The notes: a model not told the origin generated them from the sequence alone. A DNA stretch of 64,000 nucleotides from Xestospongia bergquistia (GCA_963965975.1 OZ014419.1:3561677-3625676), one strand, 5' to 3'. Numbered from the stretch's first letter, positions 37,782 through 50,069 are shown. Translations and numbers: made by a program.

Positions 37782-38018
37782 TTAAAAAGCCCAATGGCTT
37801 AACTTTCCTTCTATCTTCTGTGCAGACAACCATTGTAGTGGGTTGTGATCTGTATACACAGTGACAAAATGCCCCAAGAGGTAGTGTTTAAAGTACTTAA
37901 TAGCATAAAACAGAGCTAAACAGTCTTTTTCGATGACGCTGTAATTTTTTTCAGCTGGGTTCAGCGACCGACTACTATAAGCGATAACATTAGGTCCTTG
38001 TTGTAATACAGCTCCCAA
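37782..38018 (-). pseudogene. RNase H of element B
   Basis: GAVLQQGPNVIAYSSRSLNPAEKNYSV, then EKDCLALFYAIKYFKHYL and VYTDHNPLQWL: a standard gypsy RNase H with the conserved TDHNPL. Separated from the RT fragment by a frame break. Confidence 0.85.
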
Positions 38019-38138
38019 TCCTGAGTCACTAGCATCGGTGTATAGGGTAAATGGTAAGAAGAAGTCAAGACATTTTAAAATAGGTTGAAAAATTAAGCAG
38101 ATTTTAAGTGTGGTGAAGGCTTCTTGACAAGGATTTGT

Positions 38139-39031
38139 CTATTGGAATGTTACACCTTTATTAGTAAGATGATAGAGGGGAGAGGCAATGTTTGCAAAAT
38201 TTTTTATATATCTTTGGTAATATGAAGCCAACCCCAGAAATCTCTGCACCTCTGTAGCCGAAGAGGGGGTTGGCCAATTCTGAATAGCTTTCACTTTATT
38301 GGGATCTGGTATCATACAGTGTTTTGTAAAGGTGTGACCAAGGTACGAAACTTCTTGCACCCCAATAGCACATTTTTCTCCATGCAAGGTAAGATCATAA
38401 TCTACTAATCTCTAAAAAACTTGTCTGAGGTGTTGTTTGTGGGTTCTTTTATCACTAGAATATACCAAAATATCATCTACATAAACCATTGCGAAGGGTA
38501 ACCCCCGAAGTACACGGTCCATTAACCGCTGAAATGTTCCAGGTGACCCTGTAAGACCAAAAGGTAATCGAAGAAATTCAAATAACCCCATATCTGGACC
38601 TGGTGAAAAGGCTGTTTTTGCTTGGTCTTCAGGTGTGATAGGGACCTGCCAAAACCCTTTCCGGCAGTCCAACTTAGTAAATACTTGTGCATTCCCTAAA
38701 CGATCTTGCACTTCATCGGGTAAAGGTAAGGGATAGCTATTTTTTCAGTCCGTTTGTTGAGTTCGCGATAGTCAATACAAATTCTTATTTCACCATTTCA
38801 CTTCAGCACGAATACACAGGGTGCCAGCCAAGGGCTACTACTTTCTTGTATAATGCCTTGCTGCAACATTTCAGCAATTTGTTGTTGAACCACTTCCTTA
38901 TAGTGCACTGGTATTCGTCTTGGAGGGACACGTATTGGTTTATTGGTTCCCGTTGGAATATGATGGTATATTGCGTCTGTCTTTCCTGGAACAGAGCAAA
39001 ACAGGGATTTATATTCTCTAATTATATCCAT
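38139..39031 (-). pseudogene. Reverse transcriptase of element B, YVDD box kept
   Basis: Three frames in order: 38798-39031 (PRRIPVHYKEVVQQQIAEML, SSPWLAPCVFVLK), 38412-38711 (FTKLDCRKGFWQVPI, LFEFLRLPFGL, FAMVYVDDILVYSS) and 38139-38387 (VSYLGHTF, RFLGLASYYQRYIKNFA). The active-site YVDD is intact. At least two frame breaks make it non-functional as it stands. Confidence 0.88.
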
Positions 39032-39187
39032 GTATGCATCAGAAGAGGCATGTAGTGTAGATTTACCTGGATGAGTGAAACGTGGTATGGCGCAATTTTC
39101 AGTATCATCTTAGTCTCCTGATAAAAAAGCAGCTGTGAGGTAGGAGTTTTCCCATAGCTTTTTCTTTGACCATGTTGTGTTCTCCCC

Positions 39188-39649
39188 CTAGTCCACATTT
39201 GGAACTACAGTTGTACCATTGACAGTAACAGATTTTGTCTTGTAGTCTAAACAGACATTGAATTTGGCCAAGAAATCAGTACCCAAAATGACAGGTGCAA
39301 CCAGTTGAGGGGCAACATACATTTCATGTGTCACAGACAATGTACCTATATGAAGAGGTACAATGGTAGTGTTGCATAATTCCATCTCATTTCAGGAAGC
39401 TGTGACAACATTTATAGAGGATGCTATTGAGTTATAACTCAAGCTGGCTTGTTCAAGCAAGTGTTGACTAATCAACGATACAGAAGAACCACTGTCTAAT
39501 AAAATAGCACAGTGAATATCTCGTATTTTTCCTGATATTTTTGAGAGTCGTTTAATATTTACAGGCATATCCAATGTCGAGGCCAAGCGTATTACTTCCA
39601 GTTGCCTCCCCTGGCCTGTAGAGACGACCGGGTGGCGTTTCCCCAGCAC
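39188..39649 (-). pseudogene. Aspartic protease of element B
   Basis: Minus-strand reading gives IHCAILLDSGSSVSLISQHLL with the DSG active-site loop, then in the next frame VAPVILGTDFLAKF, the usual second protease motif (ILGxDFL). A frame break separates them near 39390. Confidence 0.82.
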
Positions 39650-40464
39650 TGAGCATTTGTGTGGTTGTATTAGCCACAGTTAAAACATTGAAGGGTAGTA
39701 TGGCAATTCTTTGCAATGTGCCCAAATCGTTGACACCTGTAGCATTGCTGGGATGGATATTGGTTGACTTTTTCGGTTTATTCTGATATCTGACTGCAGC
39801 AATACTAATGGCTCGGCTGTCACTTTCTAATGAATCAAGTCTGGGACCAATATCAACTATCATCTCTTCCAGTTTCTGTAAACCAGGAGTACTGCCAGTA
39901 ACTGACAAAGTGGTAAGATGTGCTGCTTCCTCAGGTAACTGTTCATTGTTCATCATGAGCAAGCGTGCTTTTGCTATAGCATCTTTGGTAGTCGTGATAT
40001 CAGCTGGCGAAGATCGCATTACTTTGGCAATTTCCGTTGGGAGACCGTCAATGAAGTGATGGAGTAACATTTGTTCCTTCGCCTCCCCAGTTAACTCTGG
40101 CATGGCTATTTCAATAGTCTCTTAAGGTTATACAAAAAACACGTGGGGATTCTCCCGGCAAAAGTCTGCGGTGTTCGAACTCTCTCATTACCTGAAAACG
40201 CGTTTCTTTTGTTCTAAATTCTGCCCTCAATGCTCTCACCAACGTAGAGTAATCTGTCTTATCTTCGTCCGCCATCTCTTGGTAGGCTACCAGAGCTTCT
40301 CCTTCGAGAAATGTCGGGATTTTACTTGCCTTTTTGTCATTATCCCATCCATTGGAATTAGCACATATATCAAACTTCACTAACCACTCATCTAGTTCAT
40401 CACCATCCTTAATAGTTTTAGGTAAGGCCACATGCCTATCTGCCATCTCAGACTCTGCTACCAT
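39600..40464 (-). pseudogene. Gag of element B with CCHC zinc knuckle
   Basis: 40111-40464 starts [15 protein letters not shown] and contains [15 protein letters not shown] and [20 protein letters not shown], a retrotransposon capsid. 39552-40103 continues with HHFIDGLPTEIAKVMRSS. In another frame near 39700-39760 it has CYRCQRFGHIAKNC, a perfect CX2CX4HX4C knuckle, followed by CFNCG. The frame changes at about 40107 and again before the knuckle. Confidence 0.85.
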
Positions 40465-40587
40465 TGTAATATAATATTTCTTAACAAAAACAATTTACAA
40501 AAACAATCAGTTTAAAACAACATTTGTTTAGTTTATTAATTATTAATGTTAATTGATGTTAATTAATGTTAATTACTATCCTACATA

Positions 40588-40827
40588 ATGAGTAAACTAA
40601 AAGAAGATAAACAACCACATATTGCTGCAGTTGTAGAAAATGCTATGGCTAGAATGAGTAGTGGAGAAGATGTTTATGTCAGACATGAATCTATTAGTAA
40701 TCCTGCTGTTGTTAATTATTCTCCAGCTACCATTGCTAATACATGGCATGCAAAAGTCTGTGCAAACAAGACAGTTCTCAATGGATGGAGACAACGTTGT
40801 AGCAGTCCCAATATACAAATTACATGA
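40588..40827 (+). CDS. Small open frame of unknown nature, 79 codons
   Basis: ATG at 40588 opens a hydrophilic frame (SKLKEDKQPHIAAVVENAMA, then VYVRHESISNPAVVNYSP) that ends at TGA 40827. An overlapping frame reads on as DGDNVVAVPIYKLHELKKR to about 40860, so the true sequence may be frameshifted. The stretch is richer in coding-like codons than its flanks. No family recognised. It lies between gypsy element B and a duplicated non-coding block, so it could be a piece of another mobile element or a captured exon. Confidence 0.3.
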   Translation: MSKLKEDKQPHIAAVVENAMARMSSGEDVYVRHESISNPAVVNYSPATIANTWHAKVCANKTVLNGWRQRCSSPNIQIT

Positions 40828-41053
40828 GCTAAAGAAAAGAGTATCACAAGTTAGTAAACAGTATCTACATACCAATATTATACATACCAAAAATAATTTG
40901 TGTAACTGTAAATGTACAGTACAGCCAAGCTATTTTAATCTGACATTTTCTGTGAGCAAAGCAGCCCTAACAATCTTTTGTATATGTAGGAACTATAGTT
41001 GTCACAGCAAAAAAAAGTATCAATATACAATAAAAGTGTATACTCTGTAAAAG

Positions 41054-41977
41054 GAGTGACTGTCTTATTGTACAGAGTTTATCCATATCCTAAAAAATGG
41101 ATTATTACTTAAAACTAAATTTAATTACAGCTAGCACTGAATTACCAATTTTATAGACTTTTCAGCAGGTCAAAATCTAATAGAGGAAAAACAAACTTTG
41201 TACACATTTTTGAGCCACACACTTAATTGGTGATTAGATATAAGAGTGTATGACAATCACTTCAATATCACAACCTCCAAACTTTCTTCTATATAGGTTT
41301 AATTAATCACATGTTGTTTTGTTTTGTGTCTTTAAATTTAAGTAAAGGATTATATTTATCTAAAAGTGGACAGTCTGAAGGATTTTTCTTCCATATTAAT
41401 TGCCAAGAGTGAAAATGTTCTCCTACAGGCATGTGCAGGAACACTTAGGGTGTCTTTCTCATTATCATTACTAAATCAAGCATGTTCTTCTATATAAAGA
41501 AAATTTCAGTGCAATATATATTGAGTATATTATTATTAATACATATTAAGTTTAAGTAACACATTGTTTATGTATCATTAAGTGAAGTATAATATTTATA
41601 ATGGCATTACAAACATGAGGAATAGCACTCATTAACACATTTGTAAAGCTGTGGTTATAGAAATGGATGAGATTTTTAGAACTAGTGAAGAAACTGTGAA
41701 CAAATCATTTGAAAACAAAGATTTCATCTCCTCATCATTGTTGATATAATCTTTATTATTTCTAACATACCATTGTTTCTCACATACTTATGATGGTATT
41801 CATAAAGTGATTGGCAATTGTTTGACAACCATTTATATAAACTTCCATGTATAATCTCATAGTAATAGACTAGTTAATGACAATAGAGTAAAATGTTATT
41901 TGTTTAGTACACAAACTACTGTTCAGTTCATAATTAATAATAAAATAGTATTTATTATTATTAATACTTTTAAATAT
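41054..41977. repeat. 0.92-kb duplicated block, copy 1
   Basis: Direct copy of 52116-53034 with scattered substitutions and small indels over its whole length. Shared landmarks: 'gagtgactgt', 'ttattgtacagagtttatcc', 'gctagcactgaattaccaat', 'aggcatgt' and the 'catcattgttgatataatc' part. On the minus strand both copies keep an open stretch reading MPVGEHFHSWQLIWKKNP (41310-41436 here). Could be an unclassified mobile element or a segmental copy. Confidence 0.88.
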
Positions 41978-42233
41978 TAACTCAATTATATCACAAATAT
42001 TAACTCAATTATATCACAAAGGTGAGAATGTTAAATAGTGTTGTTTTAGTATGAAATAAAAATAAATGTAAAAATAAATATCTGGTTGATTTGGATGTCT
42101 TTTATGACAAATTTTATAAATATTCAGATTTATATACATTTTAGAGTGCCAAATACTATAATTTTAACCCCTTATAAAACTTGCTAGTTACATGTACAGT
42201 ATTTTTATGTTAAATTATTCATATGATATTTAG

Positions 42234-43835
42234 GATGTGGGTGGAGACAGTTAATGCCCATCGGCCTGACAATCAAAAGACACACCCACCCTATACCCAT
42301 CAAAATCTCATCGAAGATCCATTAATTGTGTTAAGATGTGATACTCGTGTTTTCAGGTGTATGGGTGAGACTAATTCTCATAAATTGAAGTTTGTTATTT
42401 ATTACAGATGTCCTAGAGTCTTTGAAATCCTTTTAAGAATTTTAGCAGCTTACTCATCAGCTTCTCACATGTGGCTATTAGAATACAGCCACATTCTTAA
42501 TTGTACAACCATAGCAATGCCAAAAACATCTTCAGGTATTTAATTCCTAGTCTTACTCCCATACTCTCCAGTCTTATTCCCATACTGTATGTTTGAATCT
42601 CATACCATGCAGTCTCACTCCCATACTGTACATTCTCAGTACGATATTGTTTAGTCTGAATCACATCTTATTCCTATACCATCCGTTCTTAATTTTCATA
42701 CTATGTTAGCCTCTCTCCCATACCATCCAGTCTCAGACCCATAACATTCATTCCAATCCCATACCATTTCCTTATTTCAAAACAATCCAGTCTTACTCAT
42801 TCCTATACTACCATTACTTTTCAGCATATTCTTTCTAATCCCCAATAATTCCTCTCATGTTGCTAGTACTCTTAGTCAACAAATTCAATGGACAAGAGAA
42901 TGAGGAGCTCAGAATTGCACTAACAGCTTCCCAAGAGAGTAGCATGATACAGTTATTATTAGAAATATGTCTACCTAATGAACAAGATAAAAGGTAAGAG
43001 ATCAATAAATTGAAATACTAATGATTAATTTATCTCTCACATAGGATGCAGCTGTTTTTGGTCGTTTGTTAACATCACTTCGAGAAGTTCAGTGTTTAGT
43101 TTATTATATCTTCATCAGGTTTGGAGAGAGAGAGAGAGTGATAATGTTGTCATTATGATCAGTGGTTTTCATTTCTGAACCCAGTATGGTGAAACTAATC
43201 CATTTTCAAGGCTATCTTCCACAGTTATTACCATTAATGGTGTCTGGTGTTCCATCAATGCATATTGTGATGGACTTTATGTCAGAACTCCTCACTCAAC
43301 AGGTTAGACAAGTAAATTAGTCTAAAATACTTTATCTTCTCTCTCAGGTGTTTGCAGTTCAATTAGCAGCCTATATCACAAACCAATACCCACTTCCTGA
43401 ATCCCTGGGTGTGGTCAGAGATATCTTCAAACGTCTCCATCCACTTACAGAAGAGATTCCATCTGAGAAACATCACGAAGTTTTCATACCTCTTTTACCC
43501 TTTGTCATCCTCATCTGTGAAACATTTCCTCCATTGAGTGTGGAAGCAACTGACATTCTTTTTCACTTATGCAGGATTTGTCTAGTCACTGAGACAACCT
43601 CGCAAAACGATAGCTCGCCAATCAAATTAGGTCCTCTCTTGCAAAAGACTGCTATCTCCTCAGAGCAACCAACTGCTGATGTGGATAGTTCTGCTCCAGA
43701 CCCAGAATCGGTAAATTCTTCAGACCCTCTGTTTGCTATGAAGCTAAACTAACCAAATTGAAGAAACTGAGTTTATCAGAAGCTGCAGAGTTGACATTTA
43801 ATGAACTAATAAAAAAATGTTGTATTGAAAGTTAG
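42234..43835 (+). pseudogene. INTS2: C-terminal fragment of Integrator complex subunit 2, frame-disrupted
   Basis: Exons recognised: 42234-42356, 42408-42535, 42867-42993, 43045-43118, 43185-43302 and 43348-43752, with introns as short as 45-66 bp. Diagnostic stretches are LRCDTRVFRCPRVFEILLRI, ASQESSMIQLLLEICLP, VKLIHFQGYLPQLLPLMVSG, VPSMHIVMDFMSELL and FAVQLAAYITNQYPLPESL. INTS2 is a roughly 1200-residue subunit of the nuclear complex that cleaves snRNA 3' ends and attenuates Pol II transcription. Only about the last third is here and no upstream exon fits in the space before it. The 42993/43045 junction does not keep frame, and the final conserved tail (KLTKLKKLSLSEAAELTFNE) is read one frame off after 43740. 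Two such breaks suggest a dead partial duplicate; sequencing error is the alternative. Confidence 0.75.
42544..42840. repeat. Degenerate minisatellite in an INTS2 intron
   Basis: Repeated short blocks such as 'cagtctcactcccatac' and 'ccataccatccagtc', spaced about 20-30 bp, fill the intron between the second and third recognised exons. Confidence 0.75.
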
Positions 43836-46280
43836 CGAGATCTAAAAAAGAGCTTTATTTTTAATGTATTAATAATAATTATTATAAATTTGTGGTAGTT
43901 GGGTGATGGAAAATCTATTAATCCATGCACTTAAAAAAGTGGGCATTGTCCACTTCATAAGTAGCTAATATAAACATAAATAACAGAATTGATCTTTTGA
44001 GTTAATCATATAACTAATATAATTATGATTGTTATGTTAATGTCAATAAAAATAACATAAAATGTATTATATGAGTGGTGAGAGATGATGGAATTAATTG
44101 TTGTTTCAGCTGATGCCTGTCAACCAAAATAATGAGTAATATAGTAATGGATGATATGATAACGTTGGATCTGTAATGATCCTTGTATCAACAACTGATA
44201 TGTGTGACACATACCAGTTGTTTGATCCAAACTACAATGATAGATGTGACCATGAGCCCATACAGCAGAAAGCTCAAGGTACCTCATGTCTTTTATTGGC
44301 TTCCGATATGATTACTCATTGAATGCTATATTAATGGGTAGATATTGATTATGTGCATGAATTGAAGACTATAATAAGGTTGAGGACTATAATAAGGTTG
44401 TCTTACAATTCTTTCTTTCTATAGCACCTGTAATTCAACAGGTACATATGCCAAATTGAATAATACTTTTAGTATATAAAAAGTTAGTGTACATGATGCA
44501 TATTGTTGCAATTATATTATAATCATGGTAATTAACACTAAGTTGTCACAATGAAACGCAAAGTATCTGCTAATCCAAGTGATATGTCCCCTCTGTCATC
44601 ACCTCCACATCCTCCTGCTCTGCCCATTCAAACACAAACAGAACCTATATTATATAGTTTATAATTATTTTGATATTAACATGTATACAAATCTGATAAT
44701 GCATTAGTGTTCAAGATTGTACTGATGAAGTTATACCTAGTTCTTAATTGATTAGCATCACTTCGCATTGTTACAAACAAAATAAATAGACAATGTACTA
44801 CAGATAGAATATGTGTTTTATTGTCAGTTTATTTTTATTATGATTTTATCACGCATTCTATCTGTACCCAATGAATTGAGCATGCTCAGTTTAACATGCT
44901 GCTTTAATAGCACCAGTTTTGGTAAACTGAGCATGCTCAGTTCAACAAACCGCTAAAGTGACACCAATTTTTAGTCCTAAAAATACTATGTATTAGGTAG
45001 ACCGCCTCATTTCTGCAAGATGACTATGCCTATTGGACCGGTGCTACTGCAGGACCGATATGTTTTAAAGAAGAAGAGCACAACCGTGCTGCTGTCTACA
45101 ATCCGTCGCTTTTGTATCCAGTCAAGCTAATATGTACCTATCCTTCAATTCTCGTTCACCTCTAATGCAGAAAAACGTTACAGTCAACTCGAGGGCAACT
45201 ACAGCAAATACGTCTTGCTCCAGCACGTACACAAGCAGAGAAAGTATTCAGGTCAGAGTAAACGTACACATGTGTATAGCCTAATTCAAATATTCTAGCT
45301 TTGTTTGGCACAGAAAGTTGCTGTTGTTTCACATACTTATAGCCTCTTCTAGCTATTTTCTTATGACTTGAGACCCTTTGATCTGTTGAGGCAGCCTAAT
45401 TCTATAGTACATTATCAAACCTTAGTTCTACCTCAGTTTAAGTCAGTATTCAGTTTGGCCTATTCAGTGTAGCATCAATCCAAGGTAGTTGTGTACAGAA
45501 AGCTGTTATATTGATTAGATGTATTCAGAGTAGAGAGTTTTGCTGTCCTAAACACAACTAAAATGGTTAGTGAAAATCTCTCCCAGATAGGTTATGAGTA
45601 CTGAGTAACTTTTTCATGAATACTATAGCTGACGATAAGCATAGAGCTTTTAAGTTAGAAGGTCCTGGCATCTAGCTGACAAGCCGAGTAGTTGTATTAC
45701 ATTTCACATTGAGAACCAGATTTGAATATATAAGCACTTTGATAGAATATGAAGTTTACTTGTACCAGCAGTTTCCTTATAGCAGGCTAGCTTTCTTCTT
45801 GGTTGTAGCTTATAACCAGTCTAGCTAATGAGAAGTCATCTTGTTAACTATAATTATTAGCGGAGCCTCCCTGCTAAGTACATGAACTCTGTGGGTTCAA
45901 TAGTCTAATTTTTAGAAAATGTTCACAACCCTGTTGTAATGTTTTGGTGTAATACATGTCGACTGAATAACTAGAGTGTATGTATTAATAATTGTAGTTT
46001 GTGCAAGCTTTTGAGACCAACTTTTAAAAGTAACCTTAATTTAACATATTAATAATTTCTATTGTACATTTTTATAATAGACACTTTACATAGTTTTAGA
46101 TGTCTTGTCACTTTGGTCTTATATTGTACCATCATATCATATAGAAGCTAAATCATTGCAATATCTAATGATCCAAGTCTTGTTGTGTTCAGTGACCATT
46201 ATACTATCTATTGTTGTGTTATTTAAAGCAAGTGTTATAACTATTGTGATCAACATAGCATGTATGTGGCTTATCCTTTG
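43836..46280. other. Non-coding stretch with a G+C-richer segment
   Basis: No clear gene. A 37-codon frame at 44551-44664 (MKRKVSANPSDMSPLSSPPH) is unexplained. A ~51-bp tandem pair at 44877-44975 carries the perfect palindrome TGAGCATGCTCA twice. The part 45000-45255 is richer in G+C and CpG, contains a 35-codon frame from 45020 and ends in a donor-like TCAG/GTCAGA, so it might be a promoter or first exon. None of this is firm. Confidence 0.4.
44877..44975. repeat. Tandem pair with perfect 12-bp palindromes
   Basis: TGAGCATGCTCA occurs at 44877-44888 and again, extended to 14 bp (CTGAGCATGCTCAG), at 44927-44940. Each is followed by a similar ~35-bp tail, so the palindrome is part of a ~51-bp direct repeat. 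Confidence 0.8.
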
Positions 46281-46399
46281 TTAATCAACATACACACACG
46301 TTTTGGTAATCCTATCACAGTATGACATCTACATATCCCAACCTTTTGTAAGTCCTATAGACCTATAACATGTACATTCAGACACACTTGTAACTTCCT

Positions 46400-46960
46400 T
46401 TCTTTTAATTTATGGTAATAAACCTAGTCCTGTGACATGTGTGTACACAAATATTTTGACATATTTGTACATAAATATCTTGTTACTCATACCCACATTA
46501 TATCCTATGATACAACCTAGTCCTGTGACACACACATATACAAATCTTATTGACATATTTATGCACAAATATCTTCTTACTCATACCACATTATGTCCTA
46601 TGATACAACCTAGTCCTGTGACATGCATACATGAAACCATTTGTGACCGTTATGATGCAATTTAATCCTGTGACATGTTCTTATCTCATAATGTCCTACA
46701 ATATGGTATAAACTCACCCTCTGACATGTACATGTATGGATGTCTTGTTGTACAACCATATAATATCCTATTATTTCAATTTAATATATACAAATGTCTC
46801 AACACCAACAACCTCCTTTAATACAACCTAGCCCTGTATCATATACATACACTGCTAACATTTTGACATATTCATACACAATGTCTTGTTACTCAAACCA
46901 CATTATGTCCTATGATACAACCTATTCTTGTGACATGTACATATAAACCTATTATACCTA
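46400..46960. repeat. Degenerate tandem repeat, roughly 100-bp units
   Basis: Blocks 'acctagtcctgtgacat', 'tattttgacatatttgtaca' and 'cttgttactcatacc' recur several times in the same order. Units are uneven and partly deleted. Confidence 0.75.
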
Positions 46961-47639
46961 ATAGCACACAGCACATTCTTTGTGTAATATTATTATGAAT
47001 TCATTAATATTTGTTATCTGTATTTTGTATAAATTCTGTTTTCTAACAAAGCTTTTGTGACCTCGTACACTAAAACTATAATACTTTTGTAAATCTCCTA
47101 TTCACGCTAGTGTCTACAATTTTACTGGTAGAATCTAATTTGGTTCTTGTTACTTACTGTTTAATGTAGCTCCTGTGTTGATCTCTTGTTGCCATCTACT
47201 GTGGCTGTTATAACTCTTGAGTTCTTGTTACTATACAAGTTCTATCTTGCGTTAATATCTCCTGTGACTGTTAACACTCTTATACTTGAACTGACATTTT
47301 GTTTAGTCCTCTATGTTATCTTTAATATCCATCTCCTGCAGCTGTTCTATAACACTTTGTATTATGTTATATTATTGTCTGTACCCTACATTCATTAGTT
47401 TTTCATTACTTTTGTAGACTAAAGATGTTCTATTGTTTTCTTGATATATCTTACATATTATAGTCTTGTAGTGTATAACCCAGTTCATGTCTTGTAGTGT
47501 ATGACCCACAGAGTTCATGTACTGTAATATTTCCTCTTCCTCTTGCTATTCTTGTTTCCTGTTGTCTTGTTTTGTTTGTTGTATATTATTCCTACATATT
47601 CCAACATTGTCAAAGAGGTTTTCTATTAGATAATGCTCG

Positions 47640-47955
47640 CATCAGTATTTTTACTGGTGTCTATAATTTTACTTCAGTTCTCTTACTGGTATCTAAAATT
47701 TTACTCCAATTCTTTTACTGACATCTGTAATATTATTCCAGTTCTCATACTGATATCTATAATTTTATTCCAGTTCTTTTACTGACATCTCTATACTCCA
47801 ATTCTCTTACTGCCATCTAAAATTTTACTTCAGTATTTTTTACTGGCATCTAAAAATTTACTTCAGTATTTTTACTGGCATCTAAAATTTACTACAGTAT
47901 TTTTTACTGGCATCTAAAAATTTACTTCAGTATGGCATCTAGAATTTTAGGTTAG
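47640..47955. repeat. Minisatellite, ~38-bp units
   Basis: Repeats of 'ttttactggcatctaaaattttacttcag' with variants, about eight copies head to tail. Confidence 0.85.
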
Positions 47956-48998
47956 GTCTTATAGCAGATGTCTATGAAATCTAAACTCTTTTCTTTATCC
48001 CAGATAACTGACATGGACTGGTGTACACTAGAATTTTAAGTAATTTTAATATACAACAGACTCTTGTCAATTTATAATAATAATTATTGCTTTTCTGTCG
48101 TAATAACTATTTTTCATTTTATAGCAGGACTGTTTTCTACTGGAGATGATCATCAACTAATTGAGAGTTATAAACTCATTTTAAATAATACCTACTTTTA
48201 GGATGGAATAAGTCTGTTTGCTGATCTATTAGAGATGAGTGTTTTTCTTCTAGTAAGTTAATAGAAACACTTATTAAATAATTGTTTTTACTATTTATTC
48301 TCTTCTATTATAATAACAATTTATTCTATATCAACATGTGATGATCTAGATCTAGTATAGTCCTATGATATACTATATGTGTAAGTCATATCTATTATTA
48401 AATTACTAATTTACTAAATATTTGTTCTGTAGTGTAATGATATAATGTTCTAATGTTTGTGAGTTGTATAGTAACTATAATTTTAGAACAAAACAAATTC
48501 TGTTACATTTATTAGGTCTATCAATAAACTAATAAGAGATGATCTGATAACATTTGTTAACATACCTCCTGTAAGTTGAATTTTTAAATAATACAATGTC
48601 TACTAAATGAACCTCAATGTTTTATAATAGGATAGAAAGGTTAATGTCACTGGTAATGATGATCTTATGTACATTAACTGATGACTAATGTAAGTTATCT
48701 GTTATAATAATATGGACATTTCTTTACTAAACATGTATTTTTTATAATTTTTAGATAGACTTTGGTCTATTATATAGGTGTATGGTTTTCTGATAACTTA
48801 GACTATAAGTTTGATGTATCATTAACTTAACAATCATATGCTAAACTATTTCCTTTAGTTCTATAGTGATACTTTGATGACTAGACTGGAGATGATGCAG
48901 TGATGTTCTCTAATAACCACTCTATGTAAGATTGATCTTTATAATACCTTTTGTTAATTCTATTTAACTTTTCATTCTGTAGTGATGTTCAAGTTGAG
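47930..48998. repeat. ~1.1-kb unit Y, copy A, punctuated by splice-like sites
   Basis: Direct copy of 50070-51207. Within it, short segments of about 25-60 bp bounded by an AG acceptor and a GT donor recur: 48202-48252, 48516-48570, 48631-48689, 48755-48777 and 48867-48925. The segments have stops in all frames I checked, so a protein is unlikely. TGATGA and CTGA motifs (C/D-box-like) are frequent but not clearly paired with terminal stems. Confidence 0.8.
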
Positions 48999-49009
48999 TG
49001 TACTTTAAC

Positions 49010-49165
49010 TAGGGGAGATGGTGGAGATGATGAATGAGATGATGAATGAGATGATGAATGGGATAATGATGGAATAATGATTGAGATGGTGATGGAGATG
49101 ATGATGGAGATGGAGATGGTGGTGATGATGATGATTGAGATGGTGATAGAGATAATGGTTGTATA
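49010..49165. repeat. GATGGA/GATGAT-type minisatellite
   Basis: Run of 'gagatgatgaat', 'gagatggtgatg' and 'gatgatgatgg' variants over about 150 bp. Confidence 0.9.
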
Positions 49166-49639
49166 TGAATAGTTACACTATATATAGTACAATTATAAAC
49201 TGTTTTGGTCTCCTTTATTTTTTTTATCTACTACTAACACTGTGTGGACATCAATAATTGTTTATGGGCGTGGAAAAATATTCAACATTGTTGGTTGTGG
49301 CTTTTATCTTGGTTCTTGAGGTTGACAGTCTTTGTGTGTTGAGTATGGTCAAGGATCAGTTTGTGGGTTGTGCATATGGACATCATAATGTGATTATAGG
49401 TAGTTGATGAGTCTGGGGTATTAATAGATGGACTTGGACATGGAACAACAGTTTGTATGTTATTTTGTCATTACTTTCTAATATTGTATCCTCCTCCTTG
49501 TTTTGTGGTACCTCACATCTCATTCATCTTTGTCTTTTGTCAGTTTTGTGTATCTATATATAAACTATCCCTGTATAACCTTCTAGGTCTTATTGATGTA
49601 TAACAGTGGCACTTTCTCTTGATATTAAACCTGACGTCA

Positions 49640-50010
49640 GACTCTTCCATATTTATTTTAATCCCTTTGTGTGTGTCTGTTACTGTGTCATAACATTCTC
49701 CCTTTGTATTGTGTAATCCCCTTGTGTGTGTCATATAATCCTGAATAATTTAACCCCTTCTGTTTCGTAATTGTTAACCATTGAGTGTGTTGTGTATTAA
49801 CCCCTTGTGTGTGTCATATAATCTTGACTTATTTAACCCTCCATTTCATAATTGTCACTATTGTGCTGCATATTTACCCCTTTATGTGTGCTGTATAATC
49901 CTAAATAATTTAACCCCTTCTGTGTCATAATTGTTAACCATTGAGTGTGTTACATATTTACCTTTTATGTGTTCTGTATAAGTCTGAATTATTTATCTCC
50001 CTTTGTAATT
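49640..50010. repeat. Degenerate tandem repeat with 'aaccccttgtgtgtgtcata'
   Basis: Blocks 'ccccttgtgtgtgtcatata', 'tgaataatttaacccc' and 'ttgttaaccattgagtgtgt' recur three to four times at uneven spacing. Confidence 0.75.
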
Positions 50011-50069
50011 TTTTGTAAATTAATGCTGGCATCTCTAATACTGACATCTCATTGTCAATGTATTACTGG

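Larger units (their letters stand above)
36568..40464 (-). mobile_element. Ty3/gypsy retrotransposon without visible LTRs (element B)
   Basis: Gag, protease, RT, RNase H and integrase follow in normal order on the minus strand, broken into about ten frames. I could not find matching LTRs in 36416-36567 or 40465-40600. The integrase stops short of a usual C-terminal end. The element starts about 150 bp after the ROCO stop codon, in the opposite direction. It differs from element A in gag type (true CCHC knuckle) and in keeping the YVDD box. Probably truncated on both ends. Confidence 0.88.

Noticed and set aside
39808-40383. Plus-strand frames inside gypsy element B gag
   Set aside because: Shadows of gag on the minus strand.
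46432-47721. Hydrophobic plus-strand frames as membrane proteins
   Set aside because: T-rich repeat DNA translates to Leu/Ile/Phe/Tyr-rich strings; no conserved domain or splice support.
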